A stretch of DNA of 64,000 nt, taken from positions 1 through 64,000 of the forward strand of contig PJFB01000005.1 of NCBI GenBank assembly GCA_003574895.1. The letters run 5' to 3'. A model generated the notes under the pieces. It had not been told where the DNA came from. It searched no databases and saw nothing but the letters and a program-made list of their open reading frames with translations. Origin of the DNA: Geobacter sp. GTDB taxonomy: Bacteria > Desulfobacterota > Desulfuromonadia > Geobacterales > Pseudopelobacteraceae. Made by a program: the position numbers and the translations under genes. Positions 1-7,640 of the stretch are shown here, in pieces (position 1 is the first letter of the stretch; the number at the start of each line of letters is the position of its first letter).

Positions 1-207
1 GCAAGGGGCAGGTCGCTTATTTTCTACTGACAGACATGATGTCTTATTCTTATCAATAGTCCTGAAATATGCGGCAACACTAGGAATATTTTTAGCGTCT
101 TCGAAAAGATAAGCAATGCCTTGGAAGTACGACGATAGTTCATCAATATTAACTATGATTCTGCCTGTTGAAGCACCGGTATATTTACCTATCCACTGCC
201 CTTTCAT
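1..207 (-). CDS. Hypothetical protein, C-terminus outside the window
   Basis: The gene runs off the left edge; 69 codons are visible with no stop. The ATG at 207 is preceded on the minus strand by GAGGAG about 7 bases upstream, a strong ribosome binding site that fixes the start. The visible protein begins MKGQWIGKYTG and contains the segment IIVNIDELSSYFQG. No family is recognised. A short mixed helix/strand pattern without a signal peptide or membrane segment suggests a cytosolic protein. Function unknown; the open frame and good start make a real gene likely. Confidence 0.6.
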   Translation of the reverse strand, partial: MKGQWIGKYTGASTGRIIVNIDELSSYFQGIAYLFEDAKNIPSVAAYFRTIDKNKTSCLSVENKRPAPC

Positions 208-565
208 ATGGTTCACTCTCCTCAGTTCTTAAACTAACTCATTATCAATCAGACCCGGCCACATCCCCTCTAATCTGCCAGCTTCGATAATTCCTTTAAA
301 TACCACTGACATATCCTGATGTATTTCTTGTTAAATCAATGTTGGCCAACAGCCCAAGTCTGTTTGCTTGGTGCCATACCAACTGCAACAGCGCCATCCA
401 ATTAGCGCGCATTATTTGCCTGAAACTAATAAAAGTCAAAAGGTTTGCCGCGTTTCCAGTGCCGGATAAAGTCTCATCCGGTGCTTTGCTCAGCTCAATA
501 AGCGTGGTATCATCTCCGCTCATCAATATGGCCATCTATGCGGGGTTCACGGCCAGGGGGTGTCT
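208..565. other. Intergenic stretch with no supported gene
   Basis: About 360 bases between a leftward and a rightward gene. Two overlapping open frames occur on opposite strands (296-535 minus, 339-662 plus), neither with a good ribosome binding site or a recognisable product. The promoters of both flanking genes should lie here, but I could not pick convincing -35/-10 boxes. Confidence 0.5.
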
Positions 566-1294
566 ATGGAATTCCAAACCATCCAAGTACAGGAAAGAGC
601 TGACGGCATCGGTGTCGTTACCCTCAACCGGCCGGAAAAGCGCAACGCCATCTCCATCATGATGCGGCAGGAGATCTCCGCCTGCCTTGAAAACTGGAAG
701 GAGGTTGCCGCCATTGGCGCGGTGATCTTCACCGGCGCCGGCGAAACTTTCAGCGCGGGCTTTGACCTGGATGAATTCCGGCAGCCGGAACGGTTTGCGG
801 AGCTTGTTGAATCGTCATCCCGCTACCACCGCGACCTCTGGCATTTCCCCAAACCTGTCATCGCGGCCATTGACGGACCGGCCGTGGGTGGCGGGTTCGA
901 CCTGGCCGCTTTCTGCGACATCCGGCTCTGTTCCGAAACCGCATCCTTCGGCCATCCGGAGGTCAAGTTCGGGGCGCCGCCGCTCTTTACCCCGCTGCGC
1001 TGGATAATCGGAGAGGGGCTGGCGCGGGACCTCTGCCTGACCGGCAGGCGGATCAACGCCCAGGAGGCGCACCGCATCGGCCTGGTTAGCGAGGTTGTCG
1101 AAGCGGAGAAGCTTATGGAGCGGGCGTTGCAGCTTGCAGCAGTCATCCTGGAAGCGCCCTTGGCCACCCTGCAATACACAAAGAAATTCTTCACTGAAAG
1201 CGGAGGCAGGGGGTTCGAGGAGTCGTTCCGGGTCGAGCATGACCGGGCGTTTCAGGAGATTATCCTGCCGTCTTTGGCTGGAAAACGGAAATGA
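566..1294 (+). CDS. Enoyl-CoA hydratase/isomerase family protein
   Basis: A crotonase-fold protein of about 242 residues, slightly short for the family (usually about 260). The family hydrates or isomerises acyl-CoA thioesters in fatty-acid or aromatic degradation. The two oxyanion-hole segments are visible: FSAGFDL near residue 65 and GPAVGGGFDLA near residue 107. The usual second catalytic glutamate position reads FGHPEVKFG, so a glutamate is present in the conserved loop. I chose ATG 566 over the GTG at 560 because AGGGGG lies 5 bases before it. The stop overlaps the start of the next gene by 4 bases, suggesting translational coupling. The exact substrate cannot be read from the sequence. 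Confidence 0.85.
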   Translation: MEFQTIQVQERADGIGVVTLNRPEKRNAISIMMRQEISACLENWKEVAAIGAVIFTGAGETFSAGFDLDEFRQPERFAELVESSSRYHRDLWHFPKPVIAAIDGPAVGGGFDLAAFCDIRLCSETASFGHPEVKFGAPPLFTPLRWIIGEGLARDLCLTGRRINAQEAHRIGLVSEVVEAEKLMERALQLAAVILEAPLATLQYTKKFFTESGGRGFEESFRVEHDRAFQEIILPSLAGKRK

Positions 1295-1980
1295 ACATGG
1301 ACACTGGCCAAAGCAGCTTCAACGGTTTCACGCCCCATACCCTGGGCTTTCTGGCCGACCTGGCCGCCAACAACCGCAAGGAGTGGTTCGAGGCGCACAA
1401 GGACGAGTACCGCCGGTTCCTCCAGGAGCCGCTGCAACAGCTGGCCGCTGCCCTTGCCGGGCCGCTCATGGCCATCGACCCCGACCTAGTCGTCGAGCCG
1501 CGCCGGGTGGTCTCCCGCATCTACCGCGATACCCGCTTTTCGCGGAATAAATCCCCCTACAAGACCACCATGTGGCTCACCTACAAACGCCCTATCACCA
1601 ACTGGCAGGACGCGCCGGCCTGTTTCTTCGAGATCGGGGCCGACTCCTACCGCTTCGGCATGGGATTTTACAGCGCCTCCAAAGGGACCATGGACCGCTT
1701 GCGGGAGGAGATCGAACAGAGGGAGGAGCGCTTTCGCCAGGCAGTGGCCTTCCTGGGGGAGCAGGACAACTTCGTGGTGGAGGGGGATCTGTACAAGCGG
1801 GTTCTCAGGCCCGACCTGCCGGAAGACCTGCAAGAATGGCATCGGCGCAAGAGCCTCTACCTGGTCTGCAACCGCCAGCCGGACCAAGCCTTTTTCACAC
1901 GGCGGCTCGCGGGCGACCTGCGCCAGGGATTCTTCCTCCTGGCGCCGCTTTATCATTACCTTGCGGCGCTGTCCGGCTAG
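1291..1980 (+). CDS. DUF2461 (TIGR02453) family protein
   Basis: A 229-residue protein whose N-terminus (FTPHTLGFLADLAANNRKEW) and central segment (SRIYRDTRFSRNKSPYKT) match the DUF2461 family as I know it. Biochemical function is unknown. It is predicted cytosolic with no signal peptide or membrane segment. It begins inside the enoyl-CoA hydratase stop codon (ATGA overlap), so the two are probably co-translated, but this pairing is not a known pathway. Confidence 0.85.
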   Translation: MNMDTGQSSFNGFTPHTLGFLADLAANNRKEWFEAHKDEYRRFLQEPLQQLAAALAGPLMAIDPDLVVEPRRVVSRIYRDTRFSRNKSPYKTTMWLTYKRPITNWQDAPACFFEIGADSYRFGMGFYSASKGTMDRLREEIEQREERFRQAVAFLGEQDNFVVEGDLYKRVLRPDLPEDLQEWHRRKSLYLVCNRQPDQAFFTRRLAGDLRQGFFLLAPLYHYLAALSG

Positions 1981-2073
1981 TTTTGCATCATGCTCCCATA
2001 TCTCTCGATGGGAGTGGATTGACGGCACCTCTTCGATATCAGAAAAGCGGCACCGGGAAAGGCAACCAATGTC

Positions 2074-2598
2074 ATGAAAATACTTATCATCTACTCGTCC
2101 ACGGACGGGCACACCGCAAAAATCAGCAGCGCGCTGGGCAATCAGATCGAAAAACAGGGGCACCAGGTCTCGCTCCGAACGATTGACGATTGCCCGGACA
2201 ATGATCTTCGGCATTTCGACAAAATAGTGATCGGCGCCAGCATCCGCTATGGCACACACAGTCCCCGGGTGATGGACTTCATCAACAGAAATAAAGAGCT
2301 TCTCGACACTAAACCCAATGCGTTCTTTTCAGTGAACGTGGTGGCGCGCAAACCCGAGAAGAACCGGCCCGAAACCAATCCATACCTGCAGAAGTTCCTC
2401 AAGCGGATCGCCTGGTGCCCCAGGGAACTGGCGGTCTTTGCCGGCAGGATCGATTATCCCAGTTACCGTTTCCTGGATCGTCTGATGATCAGGCTGATCA
2501 TGTGGATGACAAAGGGGCCGACGGACCCGAATGCCGTGGTCGAGTTTACCGACTGGCAGCAGGTTGAGGAGTTCGGCCGGCTGATATGCAGAATGTAG
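2074..2598 (+). CDS. hemG: HemG-type protoporphyrinogen IX dehydrogenase (flavodoxin-like)
   Basis: A 174-residue flavodoxin-fold protein. HemG oxidises protoporphyrinogen IX to protoporphyrin IX, passing electrons through FMN to the quinone pool. The N-terminal FMN phosphate loop reads IIYSSTDGHTAKI. Diagnostic HemG segments are IGASIRYG near residue 54, FFSVNVVARKPEKNRP near residue 90, and the C-terminal RLMIRLIMWMTKGPTD, the latter aligning well with the E. coli enzyme. Start ATG 2074 has GGGAAAGG about 10 bases upstream. It stands apart from other haem genes here. A c-type-cytochrome-rich organism would need this step; that link is inference. Confidence 0.9.
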   Translation: MKILIIYSSTDGHTAKISSALGNQIEKQGHQVSLRTIDDCPDNDLRHFDKIVIGASIRYGTHSPRVMDFINRNKELLDTKPNAFFSVNVVARKPEKNRPETNPYLQKFLKRIAWCPRELAVFAGRIDYPSYRFLDRLMIRLIMWMTKGPTDPNAVVEFTDWQQVEEFGRLICRM

Positions 2599-2762
2599 CA
2601 ACTATGCATATGGTATGGAAATCGATGTACTCCATGGTTCACGGCAAAGCCCGGCAGAAAGGCCGAGCTTCATTAGCCGGGTTGGCGGCGCATTATCAGG
2701 GCGTTTGCGGATTGCCCGCGGGTTTGGCGGGATTATAGCCACAGGTTATGCAAGAGGAAAGG

Positions 2763-3236
2763 ATGGGGCGGAAAGTCATGACTATCGAGCCGGCCACACG
2801 CAACGACGCCGCAGAAATTCTGGCTCTGCAAAGGCTTGCCTATGTGAGCGAGGCAGAGATCTACAACGATTTCGGCATCCAACCCCTGACCCAGACCCTG
2901 GAGGACCTTGAGCGGGAATTCGGGACCCATTCGGTTTTCAAGGCTGTGCGTGACGGTAGAATTATCGGCTCAGTGCGAACCGTGCTCGATGGCGGGACGT
3001 GCCACGTGGGTAAGCTGATCGTCCATCCCGAGGCCCAGGGCCTTGGGATCGGCTCGGCCCTGATGGGGCACCTGGAGGCGTTTTACCGGGAAGTTGCCCG
3101 CTTCGAATTGTTCACCGGCCATAGGAGCCAGCGCAACCTGTATCTGTACGCCAAATTGGGGTACCGGGAATTCAAGCGGGTGCAGGTGAGTGAACATCTA
3201 TGGCTGGTCTATATGGAAAAGAGGAATTTTGTATGA
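2763..3236 (+). CDS. GNAT family N-acetyltransferase
   Basis: About 157 residues. The acetyl-CoA-binding motif A is visible as VGKLIVHPEAQGLGIGSAL near residues 80-98, where QGLGIG matches the Q/RxxGxG signature. The C-terminal YLYAKLGYREF is the typical GNAT motif B. Three in-frame ATGs occur (2748, 2763, 2778); 2763 is preferred because AGAGG sits 5 bases before it. The last codon overlaps the start of the next gene (ATGA). Substrate unknown. Confidence 0.85.
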   Translation: MGRKVMTIEPATRNDAAEILALQRLAYVSEAEIYNDFGIQPLTQTLEDLEREFGTHSVFKAVRDGRIIGSVRTVLDGGTCHVGKLIVHPEAQGLGIGSALMGHLEAFYREVARFELFTGHRSQRNLYLYAKLGYREFKRVQVSEHLWLVYMEKRNFV

Positions 3237-3688
3237 GAAGAGCTGAAAAAGAGATCATAGACCGGCAGGAGCAGGAGGCGGTCATCCGGGAGGCCCAGGT
3301 GTGCCACGTGGCCCTGGCGGATGGGGATCAACCGTACGTGGTGGCCATGAATTTCGGCTACGCGGACGGCTGCATCTACCTGCATAGCGCCACTGCCGGG
3401 CGGAAGCTGGACATCCTGCGGCGCAACAACCGGGTCTGCTGCGCCTTTGACGTCGGCCACGATCTGGTGCGGGCCGACAGCGCCTGCTCCTGGGGGATGC
3501 GCTTCCGGAGCGTCATCGCCTTTGGCAGGGCCACGTTGTTGGAGGGGCAGGAGGAAAAGGAGGCCGGCCTGCGGGTCATCATGGGTCAGTACGGCGAAGG
3601 GGAGTTCAATTTCCCAGCGGAGGCAACCGCCAAAACCGCGGTGATCAGGGTCGGGATCGAGGAGATGACCGGGAAAAAGACTGGGTAA
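3233..3688 (+). CDS. Pyridoxamine 5'-phosphate oxidase-family (NimA-like) flavoprotein
   Basis: About 151 residues with a split-barrel FMN-binding fold. Segments AQVCHVALADGDQPYVVAMN and GCIYLHSATAGRKLDILRRN resemble the NimA/nitroimidazole-resistance subfamily of the pyridoxamine oxidase-like proteins, and CSWGMRFRSVIAFGRA is a matching later strand. The product likely binds FMN; substrate is unknown. The start ATG at 3233 overlaps the GNAT stop by 4 bases and an AGAGGA site lies upstream, so both genes form one unit. Confidence 0.8.
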   Translation: MRRAEKEIIDRQEQEAVIREAQVCHVALADGDQPYVVAMNFGYADGCIYLHSATAGRKLDILRRNNRVCCAFDVGHDLVRADSACSWGMRFRSVIAFGRATLLEGQEEKEAGLRVIMGQYGEGEFNFPAEATAKTAVIRVGIEEMTGKKTG

Positions 3689-3736
3689 GGCCAGCGCCGG
3701 GCTGGGGGCAAGGACCGCCTGGAGCTTTCGTTGCTG

Positions 3737-4051
3737 TCAGCGGGGAGTTCCGTCAAAAGGCGGCCGGCCATCGTTCTGTTCCTGCGTATTGTAGGTGGCC
3801 AAACCCATGGCGATGCCGTTCAACAGGCGCCAGTACCAGCTCTGGGATGCTTGCTTATCCGGCTTTGCCGCCTCCACAGGCCCCTGGAGCGGAGCAGCGC
3901 TGTTATCCGCCAAAGAGGCCTTTGTGGCCACCTCCGCAAGCGGCGTCTTCACCGCCAGCAGCTTATCGATCTCCTGGGCTTGGCACATCATTGGGACCAA
4001 CAGGAAGATCAATGCAATAACAACGGCACAAGAAACGGATTTTCCTTTCAT
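3737..4051 (-). CDS. Small exported hypothetical protein
   Basis: A 104-residue product beginning MKGKSVSCAVVIALIFLLVP, a clear Sec signal peptide with probable cleavage after AQA near residue 26. The mature part is low in complexity, rich in A, K and P, and ends with PPFDGTPR; no domain is recognised. ATG 4051 is chosen over the upstream start at 4111 because GGAGGG lies 6 bases before it and the signal peptide starts exactly there. Likely periplasmic, function unknown. Confidence 0.6.
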   Translation of the reverse strand: MKGKSVSCAVVIALIFLLVPMMCQAQEIDKLLAVKTPLAEVATKASLADNSAAPLQGPVEAAKPDKQASQSWYWRLLNGIAMGLATYNTQEQNDGRPPFDGTPR

Positions 4052-4159
4052 TTCATTCCCTCCTTCCTGGTGTGCGCCCGCATGTACAAAGCTTAACCCA
4101 ATCCAAGGCAAATCGGAACCCCAAATTTATGTTTGATGCATTCGCAATTTAGATTTGTC

Positions 4160-4238
4160 ATGCCCGAATGTATCCATCGGGCATCCATGATTTCAGTTGG
4201 TTACAGACTGGATTCCCGATCAGAATCGCTTCGGGAAT
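4160..4238. repeat. Two intergenic hairpins of a dispersed-repeat type
   Basis: ATGCCCGA (4160-4167) pairs with TCGGGCAT (4177-4184), and ATTCCCGA (4212-4219) pairs with TCGGGAAT (4231-4238). The two arms share the CCCGA core, so the pair looks like a REP-type palindromic unit between divergent-ended genes. A separate CGTCG-rich stretch lies at 4306-4332 next to the hydrolase stop codon. Confidence 0.55.
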
Positions 4239-4342
4239 GACAGACATTGGGGCTTGCGGAAGATTCGACCTATTTTAAACGAATCTTTTGATTCACGATG
4301 TTAAAACGTCGCGTCGTTGCGTCGTCGCGTGAGTAAAGCCTT

Positions 4343-5236
4343 TCAAACTAATCTTGCCCTCACGAAAACCCCTATCGCCTTTATCGCTTGCTTGGCCTCG
4401 GGCAGTTTTGGGGCATGGAGATGGAACACGTGCCACATCCTGGCCCATTGCTCCAGGGTGACATCGACCCCGGCGGCCTTGGCCTGTTCCGCCAGGCGAG
4501 TGGCGTCGCTAAACAGCATGTCGTCGGTGCCGGCCTGGATCAGCAGCGACGGCAGCCCGCGCAGATCGGCGTACAGGGGGGAAAGCAGCGGCAGGCGGGG
4601 ATCGTTGCCGCCGATGTAGTGGCTCCCCAGGGAGAGTGCCCGGAGCGTGACCCGCGGCTCAGCCTTGGCACGGTCCTTCAGGGAATCTGCGGTTCTTGCC
4701 AGGTCTGCCCAGGGGGTGATGCAGACTGCGGCGGCCGGGAGCGGATCGCCGGCATCCCGCAGGGAGAGGAGGGTTGCCAGGGCCAGGCCGCCGCCAGCCG
4801 AGTCGCCGGCAATCACGATATCGCTTGCTCTGAAGCGGTTGTACAGTAGCCAGCGGTAGGCCGCCACCGCATCATCGACCGCGGCCGGGAACGGGTGCTC
4901 CGGGGCCAGGCGGTAATTCAGCAGCAGGCCGCGCATGCCGCAGGCCCTGGCAATGTGCGCTGTCAGCGCCCGGTGGGTGTTGCACGATCCCATGACATAG
5001 GCGCCGCCGTGCAGATACATCAAAACCTTCTCTTTTGGCGCTTCGCGCGGATGGATCCATTCACCTTCGACGCCCCCGGCCGTTACCGGCTGGACCAGGA
5101 ATTCTCCGGGCATTTGCGTCCCTTTGGCAGCCTCTTCCTGCTCGGCCCGCAATTCCTCCAGGGTGCGCGTATCGGTCTCCGCCGGTTTGTTGTAGTTCAG
5201 ATAGGTGCGCAGGATGTAACTTTGCAGGCTGGCCAT
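4343..5236 (-). CDS. Alpha/beta hydrolase, hormone-sensitive-lipase-like esterase
   Basis: A 297-residue serine esterase. The oxyanion motif HGGAYVMGS lies near residue 75 and the nucleophile elbow GDSAGGG near residue 145, both diagnostic of the HSL family (family IV). The acid lies probably in GTDDMLFSD near residue 240, and the histidine in MWHVFHLH near residue 270. It should hydrolyse short- or medium-chain esters in the cytosol. ATG 5236 is preferred over the TTG one codon upstream because AGGAGGA is placed better for it. It stands alone, flanked by repeats. Confidence 0.88.
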   Translation of the reverse strand: MASLQSYILRTYLNYNKPAETDTRTLEELRAEQEEAAKGTQMPGEFLVQPVTAGGVEGEWIHPREAPKEKVLMYLHGGAYVMGSCNTHRALTAHIARACGMRGLLLNYRLAPEHPFPAAVDDAVAAYRWLLYNRFRASDIVIAGDSAGGGLALATLLSLRDAGDPLPAAAVCITPWADLARTADSLKDRAKAEPRVTLRALSLGSHYIGGNDPRLPLLSPLYADLRGLPSLLIQAGTDDMLFSDATRLAEQAKAAGVDVTLEQWARMWHVFHLHAPKLPEAKQAIKAIGVFVRARLV

Positions 5237-5352
5237 CAATTCCTCCTGATATTGAAAAACTTCAAGTCGTTCAGCTTACGGCAAGATCATTGAAATGCTT
5301 TGGTCTTAAAGTTTTAGTTCAGTACTGCTGAATTAGATACAAAAAACGTCTT

Positions 5353-6711
5353 TCACCAACTCCGCCGTAGCGCCAGGTGCACCCGCTTGGCGGCATAGAG
5401 GGCTCCGAAGGGGCCTTCCGTGGCACCATAGGGCAGCTCGCCACCCAGCGTCACCTTCCAGAGGTCGGTCAGGTTGTAGCCTGCTTCAGCCTTCAGGAGG
5501 CCGTCGCCCCGCTTGAGCCCTGCGCTCCAGACCAGTTTCCATTCCCCCCATTCCTCGGTCCGGTTCCAGGCCACGATCAGGGCCGGGAGTATGGACCGGT
5601 CAAAGAGGAGCGTCGGGTCCACGGGCGGTTCCAGCGCATTGCCGGCCAGGGTGATGAGCAGGGTGCCGTCGCCGAAGCCCTTCTCCGCGCTCAGGGCGCC
5701 GATCAGGGCATTGCCCAGGTCCCGGTCCCGGGAGAAGAGCGCGGCCCCTTCGCCCCGCAGGATCCAGGAACCGACGATCCGGGAGACCTCGATGCCGGCC
5801 GCCTCTTCCCTGGCGTAACGGCGCTCCACGGGGATAACCGGGCCGGAAGGGGTTGGCGTTGCCAGGTCGAAACGAAAATCCAGGAGCGGGGCGGGGCGTA
5901 CCCCGAACCGTGCCCAAGCCCCCACGTCCCAATCCCCAAAGGTGGCCAGGAGGCGCAGGGCGCCAAAACCCTCGGTCGGCGGGGCGGTATCGATCTCGTT
6001 GAAAACGGTCCCAGCGGGCAGCCCTTCCGCTTCGAGTGGGGCATTCCGGCTGCCGAGCACGGGAAGGCGCCAGGGCGTGGTTATGGGGCAGGCCACTGCT
6101 TCGTAGCGCAGCGCTCCATCCTGCCCGCTCAGGCGCAGAGCCCACAGTGGAAGTTTTTCGTCGCTGAACGGGTCGGACAGGTCACGGGGGAGGAAGGCGT
6201 CGGCCGGGGAATAGCCGTCGGTCTTGCCCCAACCGAGCTGGAAGCGCCCCAGTTGCAGGTCCAGGGAAGGGGTGAGGGGGAGGCGTACCCAGAAATCCCG
6301 TACCGAAATGGGCGAGCGCCTGATCCTGCGGTCACCAGGGTCAAAGGCGAGGGCGCCCCGTTCGCCGGAGGTGATTTCTTCTCCGCGTACCGAGGCGGTG
6401 AGTTGGGCCTCGCCGACCTTTTTCTCCCATTTGGCAAAGACCGTGCCCCAGCCCAGCACCCACGGGTCACGACTGCTGGCACGTTCGGAGTAGGCAAATC
6501 CCTTGACCTCCGCATACCCGGAAAAATCCTGGGCAAGAACCGGGGTGGGTAGGAGCTGAAGCAGGATAATAATGCCAGCTAGTTGCAATAAGCGCCCAAA
6601 TATGCCCCCCCAAGAGATTTTGGGATGTAGAGACGCGCCGCTGGCGCGTCTGAGACGTCCCGGCGGGACGTCTCTACATGGAGGGAACCTGTGTTGGAGC
6701 AATCGGATCAA
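5353..6711 (-). CDS. Outer-membrane beta-barrel protein, start uncertain
   Basis: Up to 452 residues. A hydrophobic segment followed by PTPVLAQ (about residues 42-61) is a signal peptide, so the mature protein starts near DFSGYAEVKG. The rest has alternating strands with aromatic girdles and ends in HLALRRSW, a terminal aromatic typical of BAM substrates. It lies last in a leftward unit with a LolA-like protein and an ABC exporter, implying a role in moving lipid or lipoprotein to the outer membrane. The longest frame starts with a TTG at 6711 overlapping the previous stop, but its first 30 or so codons are encoded by a palindromic repeat, so the ancestral start may be nearer 6600. No specific barrel family is named. 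Confidence 0.7.
   Translation of the reverse strand: MIRLLQHRFPPCRDVPPGRLRRASGASLHPKISWGGIFGRLLQLAGIIILLQLLPTPVLAQDFSGYAEVKGFAYSERASSRDPWVLGWGTVFAKWEKKVGEAQLTASVRGEEITSGERGALAFDPGDRRIRRSPISVRDFWVRLPLTPSLDLQLGRFQLGWGKTDGYSPADAFLPRDLSDPFSDEKLPLWALRLSGQDGALRYEAVACPITTPWRLPVLGSRNAPLEAEGLPAGTVFNEIDTAPPTEGFGALRLLATFGDWDVGAWARFGVRPAPLLDFRFDLATPTPSGPVIPVERRYAREEAAGIEVSRIVGSWILRGEGAALFSRDRDLGNALIGALSAEKGFGDGTLLITLAGNALEPPVDPTLLFDRSILPALIVAWNRTEEWGEWKLVWSAGLKRGDGLLKAEAGYNLTDLWKVTLGGELPYGATEGPFGALYAAKRVHLALRRSW
6625..6679. repeat. Double-hairpin palindromic repeat within the barrel gene's 5' end
   Basis: Outer arms ATGTAGAGACG (6625-6635) and CGTCTCTACAT (6669-6679) are exact reverse complements. Inside are two further hairpins: GACGCGCC/GGCGCGTC (6632-6650) and AGACGTCCC/GGGACGTCT (6653-6673). 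The structure is that of a compact non-coding mobile repeat. It lies in the open reading frame of the barrel protein. Confidence 0.8.
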
Positions 6712-7514
6712 TCGCCACCCTCGCGGTTCAGGTTCTGCAGGGTAAAGCGGTTGGCAGCCTGGGGCCGGTCAAAGGCGACTTCCTTCAGGAGCACCGTTGT
6801 CCTGCTCCCCTTTTTGAGGTCGTGCATCTCCCACTTCCTGGCCACCCAGTGACCATCCACGTTCTGGAGGTCCGAGAGGAAAAACAGCTTGCCCGGTTGC
6901 CTGTCCCCCTTGAGGTAGAGATCCTCGCGCAGCAGGTAGAGGATGTCCTTGCGCAGGTAGAGGACCTTCTTCTCGTAAACCGATTTGCCGGCACTTTCCA
7001 GCGGGGTGGCAACAATCACGTAGCATGGTTGCCCGTCAATCGTCTTCTCTCCCTGCAAGGCCACCTTGTACTTCTCGTGGTCGAATTCCTCCATATCCTC
7101 GTAGTTGAAGTCGGTGCCGACAAAGGAGGCATCCCGGTCCTGGGTAGCGATCCTTCGCTCCCGCTTCATGGAAGGGAGGTAGAGCCACTGGTCCGGGTTC
7201 TTTCCCGGCTTTGCCAGCGACAGGAAGCCCACCCCCTTCACCTCCGGCGGGTCGGTAAAGCGGATCAGGTTCCTGGCGTCACCGGCATAGCCTTCCCGAA
7301 AGCTCTTCCACCCTTTTCTGCGAACCTTGCCATCCTTGTTCACCACGGTGAGTTCCCCGGCGTACTGCTGGGTTTTGGTGCGGTGGCGGTTCTCCGATTC
7401 CCTGAGGAGGGCCCGGGCATCGGCGCCCCAGGCAAGGCCGGTACAGATGATGGTACTGAATGTCGCCACAATTACAGATAGCAACACTTTTCTTGAAAAC
7501 ATGCCCCTTTGCAT
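6708..7514 (-). CDS. LolA-like outer-membrane lipoprotein-sorting protein
   Basis: 268 residues with an N-terminal signal peptide ending near LAWGA (residue 31). The core resembles the LolA-like sorting family that pairs with FtsX-type exporters: segments LIRFTDPPEVKGVGFLSL and QWLYLPSMKRERRIA are characteristic. The periplasmic half-barrel is expected to carry a lipid or lipoprotein from the exporter to the outer membrane. RBS GGAGG lies 4 bases before ATG 7514. The gene sits between the exporter permease and the barrel protein, all leftward, supporting one transport route. Confidence 0.82.
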   Translation of the reverse strand: MQRGMFSRKVLLSVIVATFSTIICTGLAWGADARALLRESENRHRTKTQQYAGELTVVNKDGKVRRKGWKSFREGYAGDARNLIRFTDPPEVKGVGFLSLAKPGKNPDQWLYLPSMKRERRIATQDRDASFVGTDFNYEDMEEFDHEKYKVALQGEKTIDGQPCYVIVATPLESAGKSVYEKKVLYLRKDILYLLREDLYLKGDRQPGKLFFLSDLQNVDGHWVARKWEMHDLKKGSRTTVLLKEVAFDRPQAANRFTLQNLNREGGD

Positions 7515-7523
7515 ATCACCTCC

Positions 7524-7631
7524 GTAGGGGCACCCCCATGTGGGTGCCCTGGTTTTTATAATCTGGCGCCTCGGTTTGACCGGGCGGCCACACTCCGGTT
7601 TTACCGGGCGGCCACACGGGGCCGCCCCTAC
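7524..7631. repeat. GTAGGGGC-type nested palindromic repeat
   Basis: The ends GTAGGGGC (7524-7531) and GCCCCTAC (7624-7631) are reverse complements. Inner hairpins are GGCACCC/GGGTGCC (7529-7548) and GGCGGCC/GGCCGCC (about 7608-7627). A 14-base segment CCGGGCGGCCACAC occurs twice. The element fills the gap between the permease stop and the LolA-like start and abuts the latter's ribosome binding site. Confidence 0.75.
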
Positions 7632-7640
7632 AATGGACGT

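Noticed and set aside
339-662. Overlapping short frames before the enoyl-CoA hydratase
   Set aside because: No good ribosome binding site and overlap with a strong gene start.
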